Source of the DNA: an uncultured Ulvibacter sp. | GTDB taxonomy: Bacteria; Bacteroidota; Bacteroidia; Flavobacteriales; Flavobacteriaceae | DNA: 64,000 nt | Reading direction: 5' to 3' | NCBI GenBank assembly: GCA_938041335.1 | Contig: CALIAF010000028.1 | Location: 36,568-100,567, forward strand | Shown here: piece after piece, positions 1 through 6,966 of the stretch | Numbering within the stretch: position 1 is the stretch's first letter | Layout: every line of letters begins with the position of its first letter | Translations under genes and position numbers: made by a program | The notes under the pieces: model-generated | The model's input: only the letters and a program-made list of their open reading frames with translations | Database searches by the model: none | Told to the model about the DNA's origin: nothing

Positions 1-1072
1 AGATATTTTGACGTTCACTCTCGCGATCATTAAATGAGCTGGAACCTGTATAAAAATAATCTATGGTTAGATCTGTCTTTTCGGCTAATTCATCTGCGTA
101 ATTAACACCACCTACCCTAGAGTTTACAATCCCTTCACTACCACCAAACTGTCTTCCTCCAAAATTTATAGCACCACCGCTCGACACAGAAACAGAGCTA
201 GCTCCCCCAAACATCTTATTCAATTCGCCAAAACTAAATCCGGGCGAGTTCGTATTATTAGCACCACCTAAAGCACTTACTCTAACATCATTATCAAAAT
301 AATTAATGAGTCCTGCCGCTTCAAAGCGTTTATCTGTACCACCACCTGCAGAGATTCGCCCAAAAATTCCTTTGTTCTTCTCCTCGTCAATTGTGATATT
401 GATCGTTTTATTTTCTTCATCTCCAGCCTCGCCTGTGAAAGCTTCACTTTCTGTTTTTGTATCTACTATTTGTATCTTATCTACAATCTCTTTGGTAAGA
501 TTACGAGTAGCGATAGTAGGGTCATCACCAAAAAAAGGCTTACCGTTTACTAATATTTGATTCACGGGTTTCCCGTTTACCGTAATCGCCCCATTAGCAT
601 CGACTTCTACTCCAGGCAATTCCTTTAATAAATCTTCTACATTAGCATCCTTCTTGGTTTTAAAAGAAGCCACATTAAACTCTAAGGTGTCTTTTTTTAT
701 AGTCACAGGAGCACGACTTGCACGAACCACAACACCTTTTAAAGTTTCGGCAGCTATTTGCATTTTAATGGTGTCTATATCTATCTCACGATTAGCCAGC
801 GCTAGTTCTTGTGAGTATGTGGTATAACCAGTATAGCTTATATTTAAGCGCACTTTTTGTTGACTCGTATTTCCACGTAATAAAAAAGCCCCATTTTGAT
901 TGCTAATAGAATAGGTAATCAATGAAGAATCTGTAATTTTTTCAAGGTAAATAGTTGCAGATTCTAATGGAGTACCTTGATCTTTATCTATTAATATTCC
1001 CTTAATTGAAAAGTCTTGCGCAAAAAGAGCACTGCTAAAAATTAGCAGTGAAAGGATGATAAGCTTATTCAT
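1..1072 (-). CDS. TonB-dependent receptor-like outer membrane protein (N-terminal 357 residues, runs off left edge)
   Basis: Reading the minus strand from the ATG at 1072 gives an open frame to the window edge. Residues 1-18 form a signal peptide ending in FAQ. Residues about 22-105 are a carboxypeptidase-regulatory-like beta-sandwich (IKGILIDKDQGTPLESATIYL), which is typical of Bacteroidota TonB-linked barrels. A plug-like domain follows, with the LPGVEVDANG and VNGKPFFGDDP motifs. A Gly/Ser-rich start of the barrel follows that. The family takes up nutrients or is an outer-membrane beta-barrel of unknown ligand; no substrate can be inferred. The C-terminus and any SusD-like partner lie outside the window. 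A tetranucleotide repeat ends five bases before the start codon. Confidence 0.9.
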   Translation of the reverse strand, partial: MNKLIILSLLIFSSALFAQDFSIKGILIDKDQGTPLESATIYLEKITDSSLITYSISNQNGAFLLRGNTSQQKVRLNISYTGYTTYSQELALANREIDIDTIKMQIAAETLKGVVVRASRAPVTIKKDTLEFNVASFKTKKDANVEDLLKELPGVEVDANGAITVNGKPVNQILVNGKPFFGDDPTIATRNLTKEIVDKIQIVDTKTESEAFTGEAGDEENKTINITIDEEKNKGIFGRISAGGGTDKRFEAAGLINYFDNDVRVSALGGANNTNSPGFSFGELNKMFGGASSVSVSSGGAINFGGRQFGGSEGIVNSRVGGVNYADELAEKTDLTIDYFYTGSSSFNDRESERQNI

Positions 1073-1077
1073 GCAGT

Positions 1078-1109
1078 GATTGATTGATTGATTGATGGAT
1101 TGATGGATT
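1078..1109. repeat. GATT/GATG tetranucleotide microsatellite
   Basis: Eight tandem four-base units: four perfect GATT units (1078-1093), then alternating GATG and GATT. On the minus strand the tract reads as AATC/CATC units in the 5' leader of the TonB-dependent receptor gene, ending five bases before its ATG at 1072. Unit-number change would alter leader length, not reading frame. Confidence 0.9.
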
Positions 1110-1191
1110 AAGCAAGTACATTATTATGACTAAAAACGAAGATTTCTAGTTCATACTGTTATTGTTTTAACGTCTAATTTATCGTCTTAGT

Positions 1192-1201
1192 ATTTCCGAA
1201 G
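1192..1201 (-). repeat. CTTCGGAAAT motif (intergenic copy)
   Basis: Exact copy (reverse strand) in the receptor/der gap. Other exact copies: 2632, 17760, 21283, 26692, 41033, 42015, 44135, 49777, 61376. Confidence 0.7.
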
Positions 1202-1206
1202 TTTTC

Positions 1207-1243
1207 AAAAAAAATGCCATTCAAGAGCTACTAGAATGGCATT
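1207..1243 (-). terminator. Rho-independent terminator of der
   Basis: A perfect 10-bp stem (arms 1213-1222 and 1234-1243, AATGCCATTC and its complement) with an 11-base loop lies just past the der stop. On the minus strand it is followed by a run of about eight T residues (complement of the A-run at 1207-1214). Confidence 0.88.
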
Positions 1244-1259
1244 GATACGTAATAAATAA

Positions 1260-2561
1260 TTACTTTTTTCTTATGTATATAGTAACCGGAACCCCTTTAA
1301 AATCAAACTCCTCACGCAATTTATTTTCTAGAAAACGTTTATACGCTTCTTTTACATACTGCGGTAGATTAGCAAAAAATGCAAATGCCGGATATGGCGT
1401 TGGCAGCTGTGTGATGTATTTAATTTTGATATATTTTGCTTTGTAAGCTGGCGGCGGGTAACGTTCTATAATAGGCAGCAATGTATCATTAAGCACACTT
1501 GTCTTAATACGTTTGCTTCTGTTTTGATATACCTCAACAGCGGTTTCAATCGCTTTATAAATACGCTGTTTGTTTAATACAGACATAAACACAATAGGTA
1601 CATCAACCCAAGGTTCACATTGCTGTCTTATGTGCTTTTCAAACTCTTTTACAGACTCGTTGTCCTTTTCTACTAAATCCCATTTATTTGCTAGAATCAC
1701 AACTCCTTTATTATTACGGTGCGCTAGCCAGAATATATTCTGTACTTGCCCATCAAAACCTCTGGTGGCATCAAAAACAAGGATGATCACATCACTATGC
1801 TCTATCGCTCTTACACTTCGCATTACAGAATAGAATTCAAGGTCTTCTTTCACCTTAGCCTTGCGTCGTATTCCTGCAGTATCTACTAAGTTAAACTCAA
1901 AACCAAAACGATTATAACGTGTGTCAATACTGTCTCTAGTAGTCCCAGCAATATCAGTTACGATATATCTATTCTCGCCTATTAGGGCGTTTATAAAAGA
2001 AGATTTTCCCGCATTAGGTCGACCAACTACGGCAAATCGAGGCAATTCCTCCTCTTCCTTTTTCTCTTCTTCTGGTAAAGAAGCAATAAGATCATCTAAT
2101 AAATCTCCTGTTCCACTTCCGTTAATGCTTGAAAGGGTGTAGTATTTTTCGATTCCCATATTGTAGAACTCCACTGCGTCGTTTTGACGGTTAGCGGCAT
2201 CTACTTTATTCACAGCCAAGAAAAAAGGTTTTTGACTTTTCCGAAGTAATTTTAAAACATCCTCGTCCATCCCAGTTACGCCGTCTTCAACACTCACCAT
2301 AAAAATAATGGCATCAGCTTCATCAATAGCAAGCTCCACTTGCTTATCTATTTCGGCTTCAAAAACGTCATCACTTCCTTTCACATAACCTCCTGTGTCA
2401 ATCAAAGAAAAATCTCTTCCATTCCAGTCACTTTTTCCGTAGTGGCGATCACGCGTCACTCCACTCACCGCATCTACAATCGCCTCACGACGTTGTATCA
2501 TTCTATTAAAAAACGTGCTTTTCCCTACATTAGGACGCCCCACAATGGCAACAATACTCAT
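1260..2561 (-). CDS. der: Ribosome biogenesis GTPase Der (EngA)
   Basis: Double-GTPase that assists late assembly of the 50S ribosomal subunit. Two G domains in tandem are visible. The first P-loop is GRPNVGKST at residues 8-16, with DTGG and NKVD motifs. The second is GRPNAGKSS near residue 180, with DTAG and NKWD. A KH-like C-terminal domain ends in VTIYIRKK. The length of 433 aa is normal for the family. I start at the ATG at 2561, giving MSIVAIVGRPNVGKS. A longer frame begins with TTG at 2582, but that TTG is the end of a perfect -7 promoter box and so is unlikely to be translated. The gene is monocistronic with its own terminator. Confidence 0.97.
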   Translation of the reverse strand: MSIVAIVGRPNVGKSTFFNRMIQRREAIVDAVSGVTRDRHYGKSDWNGRDFSLIDTGGYVKGSDDVFEAEIDKQVELAIDEADAIIFMVSVEDGVTGMDEDVLKLLRKSQKPFFLAVNKVDAANRQNDAVEFYNMGIEKYYTLSSINGSGTGDLLDDLIASLPEEEKKEEEELPRFAVVGRPNAGKSSFINALIGENRYIVTDIAGTTRDSIDTRYNRFGFEFNLVDTAGIRRKAKVKEDLEFYSVMRSVRAIEHSDVIILVFDATRGFDGQVQNIFWLAHRNNKGVVILANKWDLVEKDNESVKEFEKHIRQQCEPWVDVPIVFMSVLNKQRIYKAIETAVEVYQNRSKRIKTSVLNDTLLPIIERYPPPAYKAKYIKIKYITQLPTPYPAFAFFANLPQYVKEAYKRFLENKLREEFDFKGVPVTIYIRKK

Positions 2562-2579
2562 AGTCTTTACTTTAGCCTG

Positions 2580-2587
2580 CAAAAATA
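2580..2587 (-). promoter_or_regulatory. -7 box of the der promoter (TATTTTTG)
   Basis: A perfect Bacteroidota TAnnTTTG element on the minus strand, 18 bases before the der ATG. No clear TTG -33 element is seen at the usual distance. The predicted leader is only about 12 nt. Confidence 0.65.
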
Positions 2588-2631
2588 GACTTTATTTTGT
2601 TGTGGCTTGACCTCACAGCGTTTTATTGTTG

Positions 2632-2641
2632 CTTCGGAAAT
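2632..2641 (+). repeat. CTTCGGAAAT motif (intergenic copy)
   Basis: Exact copy in the divergent der/Rrf2 gap. Confidence 0.7.
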
Positions 2642-2683
2642 TTTAAATAATCTCATTTTTTTCTACTATACGACACCTTGCTT

Positions 2684-2715
2684 TTGAATAATTAAACATT
2701 AGGGTGTACATTCGT
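2684..2715 (+). promoter_or_regulatory. Putative promoter of the Rrf2 regulator gene
   Basis: TTG at 2684-2686 and TACATTCG at 2708-2715 (one mismatch from TAnnTTTG) with a 21-base spacer, ending four bases before the ATG at 2720. The very short leader may mean leaderless or near-leaderless translation. Sites for autoregulation would be expected here. Confidence 0.5.
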
Positions 2716-2719
2716 AGTA

Positions 2720-3139
2720 ATGTTATCCAGAAAAACAAAATACGGAATCAAAGCACTTACCTTCTTAGCGCAGCAAGATGGCAACGATCCAACTCAAATT
2801 GCGGTGATTGCTTCTTCTGAGAATATCTCACAAAAATTTTTAGAAAGCATCCTACTTACGCTTAGAAAAGCGGGGATATTAGGTTCTAAAAAAGGAAAAG
2901 GTGGTGGCTATTATTTATTAAAAGAAGCTAGCAACATCCGTATTGCTCAAGTGTATCGTGTATTAGAAGGCCCTATTGCTATGGTGCCTTGTGTGAGTCT
3001 TAACTTCTATGAAAAATGCGACGATTGCCCTGATGAAGGTGCCTGTAGCGTTCATAATTTAATGATACAAGTACGTGATAGCACGCTAAATATTCTTGAA
3101 AACACTACGCTGGCAGATATTATTGCTAAAGAAGGCTAG
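2720..3139 (+). CDS. Rrf2-family transcriptional regulator (IscR-like)
   Basis: A DNA-binding regulator of 139 aa with the Rrf2 winged helix-turn-helix (residues 1-85; MLSRKTKYGIKALTFLA start and the KGKGGGYYLL wing). Cysteines at 91, 100, 103 and 109 are placed as in Rrf2 proteins that carry an iron-sulfur cluster, so it may sense iron-sulfur status, redox state or nitric oxide. It stands alone, divergent from der, with no isc or suf genes next to it. Its targets cannot be read from the context. The assignment to the Rrf2 family is firm; IscR function is inference. Confidence 0.92.
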   Translation: MLSRKTKYGIKALTFLAQQDGNDPTQIAVIASSENISQKFLESILLTLRKAGILGSKKGKGGGYYLLKEASNIRIAQVYRVLEGPIAMVPCVSLNFYEKCDDCPDEGACSVHNLMIQVRDSTLNILENTTLADIIAKEG

Positions 3140-3182
3140 TTTATTTTACTAATTATTTTCTTTAAAAGCTACTTTTTTAAAT

Positions 3183-3215
3183 TGGCAGTGGCAGTGGCAG
3201 TTTTTCAGTTTAGGG
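3183..3215. repeat. GGCAGT-type short intergenic repeat, copy 1
   Basis: Three tandem GGCAGT/GGCAGTG units followed by a TTTTTCAGT tail in the gap between the Rrf2 gene and the next gene. A diverged copy with the same order (CAGTTGCAGT then TTTTCAGT) lies near 4881-4905. They bracket the two genes between them. Confidence 0.5.
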
Positions 3216-3294
3216 ATTTTTGCGCTGAAGCTTTATCACTCAGACACAAAACGTTGCGCAGCGATTCACACGGAGAAGTGTTATCTTTACAGCG

Positions 3295-3918
3295 ATGATT
3301 CAACATCTTTCAATTTTATTATTCTTATTCCCAATTATTTGCCAAGGTCAAACTAATAATGTGGCAGAAAATACATCTACGCGACAAACCAAATATCTCT
3401 TATTGGCAGAAACTGCATTAGATAATAACGATTTGAATAGGGCCTTATCAGCTTTCGGTTTAATTAAAAGGTGGGATTCAACTTCAGTAATGGGACAATC
3501 TGCAGGAAAAAAAATAGATTCTTTGAAGAAAACTGAGCGAAGCAGAATACTTGGCGAAATTCAAGGTGTTTGGAAATGGGAAGTTACAGGGTCAAATTGG
3601 GGTGTTGGCAGCAGTGCCGCTACTAACAATGCAAATCGTTATATCGAAATTTCTGACAATGAAATGAAAGTATACGAGATAGACAGCACATCGCTTGAAA
3701 AGAATATGATACAAGAAGAAAAATTACATTTTAGTAACATTTCAGATTGGTTTCCCTTTTACTTAGATTTTAAATATACTACTGGAGAATTCTGGAGATA
3801 TAGATTAAAAGATAATGGACAAACTTTACACACAATGCACACTGGCAACCTGACTGAAAATTCAAGAAATGTAATTGATTGTGGCAATCAGGAAATTGAG
3901 TACAAAAAAGTTCTTTAA
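3295..3918 (+). CDS. Secreted protein, lipocalin-like C-terminal part, unknown function
   Basis: 207 aa. Residues 1-19 look like a signal peptide (hydrophobic, ending CQGQ). Residues about 30-75 are helical and resemble a TPR-like pair (LAETALDNNDLNRALSAFG). From about residue 80 there are short beta-strands (GVWKWEVTGSNWG) suggesting a small lipocalin-like or beta-sandwich domain. I do not recognise the family. The stop codon is followed directly by the ATG of the PLP enzyme at 3919, so the two are probably co-transcribed. A TATCTTTA element at 3282-3289 resembles a -7 box. Confidence 0.75.
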   Translation: MIQHLSILLFLFPIICQGQTNNVAENTSTRQTKYLLLAETALDNNDLNRALSAFGLIKRWDSTSVMGQSAGKKIDSLKKTERSRILGEIQGVWKWEVTGSNWGVGSSAATNNANRYIEISDNEMKVYEIDSTSLEKNMIQEEKLHFSNISDWFPFYLDFKYTTGEFWRYRLKDNGQTLHTMHTGNLTENSRNVIDCGNQEIEYKKVL

Positions 3919-4875
3919 ATGTCCAAAATTATATTGAAAGATTACAAACAAGACTTACTAGACACGGTTTCGCGAGTAACTTCTCATGTGCATCAAACTC
4001 CTGTTTTGACTTCTTCGCGAATTAACAAACTTGCTGGTGCCCAATTGTATTTTAAATGTGAGAACTTCCAAAAAATGGGGGCCTTCAAAATGCGCGGTGC
4101 CATCAATGCTATTTTGCAACTAACAGATGTGCAAAAAGAAGCCGGAGTGGTCACACACTCTTCAGGGAATTTTGCACAAGCCATTTCTTTAGCTGCTCGT
4201 AACCTAGGTATCAAAGCATATATTGTGATGCCATCTAATGCTCCTCAGGTAAAAATGGAAGCCGTAAAGAGCTACGGAGGTCAGATCATCCTGTCTAAGC
4301 CTACACTAGCATCAAGAGAAGAAGAAGCAGAAAAGATAGTACAAGAAAAAGGAGCTACATTTATTCATCCATCCAATGATTATAATGTGATTTTAGGGCA
4401 AGGAACCGCTGCTTTTGAGCTTTTACAAAAACATCCTAATCTTGACATCATAACCGCGCCTGTAGGCGGCGGCGGTTTAATAGGAGGCACAAGCATTGCA
4501 GCCAAGTATTTTGGGCAACACTGTAAAACCATTGGTGCAGAACCTGCATCTATGGATGATGCAAAACGATCTTTAGATGCTGGGAAAATACAATTTAATG
4601 ACGGCGGTGTTACCGTTGCAGATGGACTAAGAACACATCTAGGAGATATTAATTTTCCCATTATAAAACAATTTGTAGACGATATTCTATTAGCAGAAGA
4701 ACAGCAAATAATAGATGCCATGAAGCTCATCTGGCAGTACATGAAAATTATTATTGAACCTTCTTGTGCTGTTCCTTTAGCAGCTATTTTAGCCAATCCA
4801 AAACTATTTAAAGATAAAAAAGTGGGTGTCATAATTTCTGGCGGAAATGTGGACCTTGAAAATCTTCCTTTTTAA
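3919..4875 (+). CDS. PLP-dependent serine/threonine dehydratase or serine racemase (fold-type II)
   Basis: 318 aa, the length of serine racemases and catabolic threonine dehydratases, with no ACT regulatory domain, so not biosynthetic IlvA. The PLP Schiff-base lysine is K57 in GAFKMRGA. The PLP phosphate-binding loop is PVGGGGLIGG. The THSSGN motif carries Ser82 at the position used as the re-face catalytic base in serine racemases; threonine dehydratases usually have Ala there. Phe85 replaces the usual His of SGNH. Either racemisation or deamination of serine or threonine is plausible. It starts right after the stop of the preceding gene. Confidence 0.85.
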   Translation: MSKIILKDYKQDLLDTVSRVTSHVHQTPVLTSSRINKLAGAQLYFKCENFQKMGAFKMRGAINAILQLTDVQKEAGVVTHSSGNFAQAISLAARNLGIKAYIVMPSNAPQVKMEAVKSYGGQIILSKPTLASREEEAEKIVQEKGATFIHPSNDYNVILGQGTAAFELLQKHPNLDIITAPVGGGGLIGGTSIAAKYFGQHCKTIGAEPASMDDAKRSLDAGKIQFNDGGVTVADGLRTHLGDINFPIIKQFVDDILLAEEQQIIDAMKLIWQYMKIIIEPSCAVPLAAILANPKLFKDKKVGVIISGGNVDLENLPF

Positions 4876-4880
4876 GTTAA

Positions 4881-4905
4881 CAGTTGCAGTCACAGTTTTC
4901 AGTCG
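4881..4905. repeat. GGCAGT-type short intergenic repeat, copy 2 (diverged)
   Basis: AACAGTTGCAGTCACAG followed by TTTTCAGT, just past the PLP enzyme stop. It shares block order with the copy at 3183-3215. The remainder of the 213-base gap holds a TACTTTTG -7-like box at 4948-4955, 134 bases before the next ATG. Confidence 0.4.
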
Positions 4906-5088
4906 TGCTACTAAGGCACAATCTTAAAAAATAAACTATAATTTAAGTACTTTTGGCTTTGATTATTTTGTGTCAGTTTATGTATTCGTGTATTGTTAAT
5001 AGAATCCAATGCTTCCACAATAAAGTCTTTCGTCTTGCTTCTTTCAGCGCAGCGTTCTTACTTCTTTTCAACCCACAAAAAGTAATTT

Positions 5089-5628
5089 ATGAAAAATAGA
5101 AAATTAAAAAATAGTGAACTTGATAGAGTAGACGTTGATGGTTTTAAAGCTGCAAAAAAAACACCACTCATTATTGTGCTAGATAACATACGTAGTTTAA
5201 ATAACATAGGTTCTGTGTTTAGAACATCAGATGCGTTTTTAATTGAAAAAGTATATCTATGCGGTATCACTGCTACACCACCGCACAAAGACATTCAGAA
5301 AACTGCTTTAGGAGCAACAGAAAGTGTTGCTTGGGAATATGTAGAAAGCACAGAAGTCCTGATAGCATCTTTAAAAAATGACGGCGTTACTGTTTGTGCT
5401 ATTGAGCAGGCGGAGCAATCTGTTTCTCTTGAAAATTATCAAGTTATTCCAGATACAACTTACGCGATTGTTTTTGGCAACGAAGTGAAAGGAGTACAAC
5501 AGGCCATTGTAACCGCAAGTGATGCCGTTATTGAAATCCCGCAATTTGGGACTAAACATTCTTTAAACATCGCTGTAAGTGTTGGTGTGGTGATTTGGGA
5601 TTTCTTTAAAAAACTTCAACTTTCTTAA
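5089..5628 (+). CDS. SpoU/TrmH-family RNA 2'-O-methyltransferase
   Basis: 179 aa SPOUT methyltransferase that transfers a methyl group from SAM to a ribose 2'-hydroxyl in tRNA or rRNA. The three SpoU motifs are visible: motif 1 NIRSLNNIGSVFRTSDAF (about residues 33-50), motif 2 IVFGNEVKGV, and motif 3 SLNIAVSVGVVIWDF near the C-terminus. The catalytic Arg is in motif 1. There is no extra RNA-binding N-terminal domain, so it is a minimal member and its target nucleotide cannot be told. Its stop codon overlaps the stop of the convergent HPPK-dNK gene at a TTAA. Confidence 0.92.
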   Translation: MKNRKLKNSELDRVDVDGFKAAKKTPLIIVLDNIRSLNNIGSVFRTSDAFLIEKVYLCGITATPPHKDIQKTALGATESVAWEYVESTEVLIASLKNDGVTVCAIEQAEQSVSLENYQVIPDTTYAIVFGNEVKGVQQAIVTASDAVIEIPQFGTKHSLNIAVSVGVVIWDFFKKLQLS

Positions 5629-6689
5629 GCTAATATCTGCCTCACTATAGATAAGTAATCTGCCCTATTTTTTACGAAATCCATTTCTGAAATATCAATG
5701 ATTTTTACATGATCTGTATGCTGGTTTTTTATGAACTCTAGATACCCTTCATTAATCTTCGTTAAGTATTCTGCTTTTATGCTCTTCTCATAATCACGCC
5801 CTCTCTTTTTTATATTCTCCAGCAAGCGTTCTGTATTTTGATACAGATAGATATACACATCGGGCTTAGGAAGCTCTTTATGCATTAACGAGAACAGTTT
5901 TTTATAGAGATTAAACTCTTCATCTTGAAGGGTAATATTTGCAAAAATTAAGGATTTATAAGCATCATAATCTGCAATTACTCGTTCCTTAAACAAATCA
6001 AATTGCTTGATGTCTTCTAATAATTGTTGATACCTGTCTGCTAAAAAAGACATCTCAAGCGGAAATGCATATCGCGCTTGATCTTCATAAAACTTAGGTA
6101 AAAATGGATTGTCTTTAAAACGCTCTAGTATCAACTTTGCGTTAAAATCTGCAGCCAATAAATGTGCTAGACTCGTTTTACCAGCTCCAATATTTCCTTC
6201 AATCGCAATATAATTTATCGCATTAAAGTCAAAATCCTTAATTGGGTTTCTTAACCATTTAGATTGTTTTGTGATGACACTTGCATCTCTCGTTTCTTCG
6301 AGTAACTCTTGCAAGTTCATTTTCTGTCCTGGAATAACTAGATCGTTATCAATTTCGGCCAGCGGTTGAAGTACAAATTTTCTATTTACAATTTCTGGAT
6401 GTGGGACCTGTAAATTAGGCGCATCTATTACTTCATCATTATATACTAAAATGTCAATATCGATGATTCTAGAAGCATACCCTTCAACTTCCTTTTTTTG
6501 TCTGCCTAACTTTTTCTCAATACGTAATATTTCAGCAAGAACTTGAGATGCACTTAAAGTAGATGATAGCTGTATTACACAATTAAGAAAATCACCTCCC
6601 TCAAAACCAATGGCTGGAGTTTCATAAACCGCTGAGATTTTTAAAATGGTCCCCAATCGTTCAAAGAGCTCATGCACAGCTGCCTGCAT
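5625..6689 (-). CDS. folK: HPPK (folate biosynthesis) fused to a deoxynucleoside kinase; true start probably further upstream
   Basis: The N-terminal third is 6-hydroxymethyl-7,8-dihydropterin pyrophosphokinase (RIIDIDILVYND and VPHPEIVNRKFVLQPLAEI motifs). From about residue 155 a deoxynucleoside kinase follows, with P-loop GNIGAGKTS, ERFKDNPF and an RDYEKSI-type lid, so it may link folate and dNTP salvage. The first ATG at 6689 would cut off the HPPK strand that normally opens the protein. In frame upstream the sequence IYLGLGSNLGNRFEHM is present (back to about 6737) and the frame stays open to a stop at 6771-6773. No ATG, GTG or TTG lies in that stretch. Only ATT (6750-6752) or ATA (6759-6761) are available. 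The gene is intact apart from this start problem. Confidence 0.9.
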   Translation of the reverse strand: MQAAVHELFERLGTILKISAVYETPAIGFEGGDFLNCVIQLSSTLSASQVLAEILRIEKKLGRQKKEVEGYASRIIDIDILVYNDEVIDAPNLQVPHPEIVNRKFVLQPLAEIDNDLVIPGQKMNLQELLEETRDASVITKQSKWLRNPIKDFDFNAINYIAIEGNIGAGKTSLAHLLAADFNAKLILERFKDNPFLPKFYEDQARYAFPLEMSFLADRYQQLLEDIKQFDLFKERVIADYDAYKSLIFANITLQDEEFNLYKKLFSLMHKELPKPDVYIYLYQNTERLLENIKKRGRDYEKSIKAEYLTKINEGYLEFIKNQHTDHVKIIDISEMDFVKNRADYLSIVRQILA

Positions 6690-6827
6690 ATGTTCAAATC
6701 GATTACCCAGATTACTGCCGAGGCCTAAATATATATTGTTAGTTGGTTTAATAGTGTTTATTTTTTGATTTTATATAATGGTTTGCAATCTTAGTACTAA
6801 TTTAACTAAATCGAAACTAATGACGGT

Positions 6828-6835
6828 TATCTTTG
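6828..6835 (+). promoter_or_regulatory. Possible upstream -7 box for the AsmA-like gene (TATCTTTG)
   Basis: Perfect TAnnTTTG on the plus strand, 131 bases before the AsmA-like ATG. A second perfect box lies nearer at 6911. It may be a second promoter or chance. Confidence 0.3.
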
Positions 6836-6910
6836 TTCACAATAGTTACTATCACTAGTTTTAGGTCTGCTTTTTGATAGGTAACAATCATCATTAAAAA
6901 TGAGTCCTTT

Positions 6911-6918
6911 TACTTTTG
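6911..6918 (+). promoter_or_regulatory. -7 box of the AsmA-like gene (TACTTTTG)
   Basis: Perfect TAnnTTTG, 48 bases before the ATG at 6967. The final TTG of this box (6916-6918) opens the longer reading frame and is not a plausible start codon. No TTG -33 element is seen at the normal distance. Confidence 0.6.
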
Positions 6919-6966
6919 CGGCTTTTCCACTACAACACACCTAATCATTATAATAACATTTCAGTA

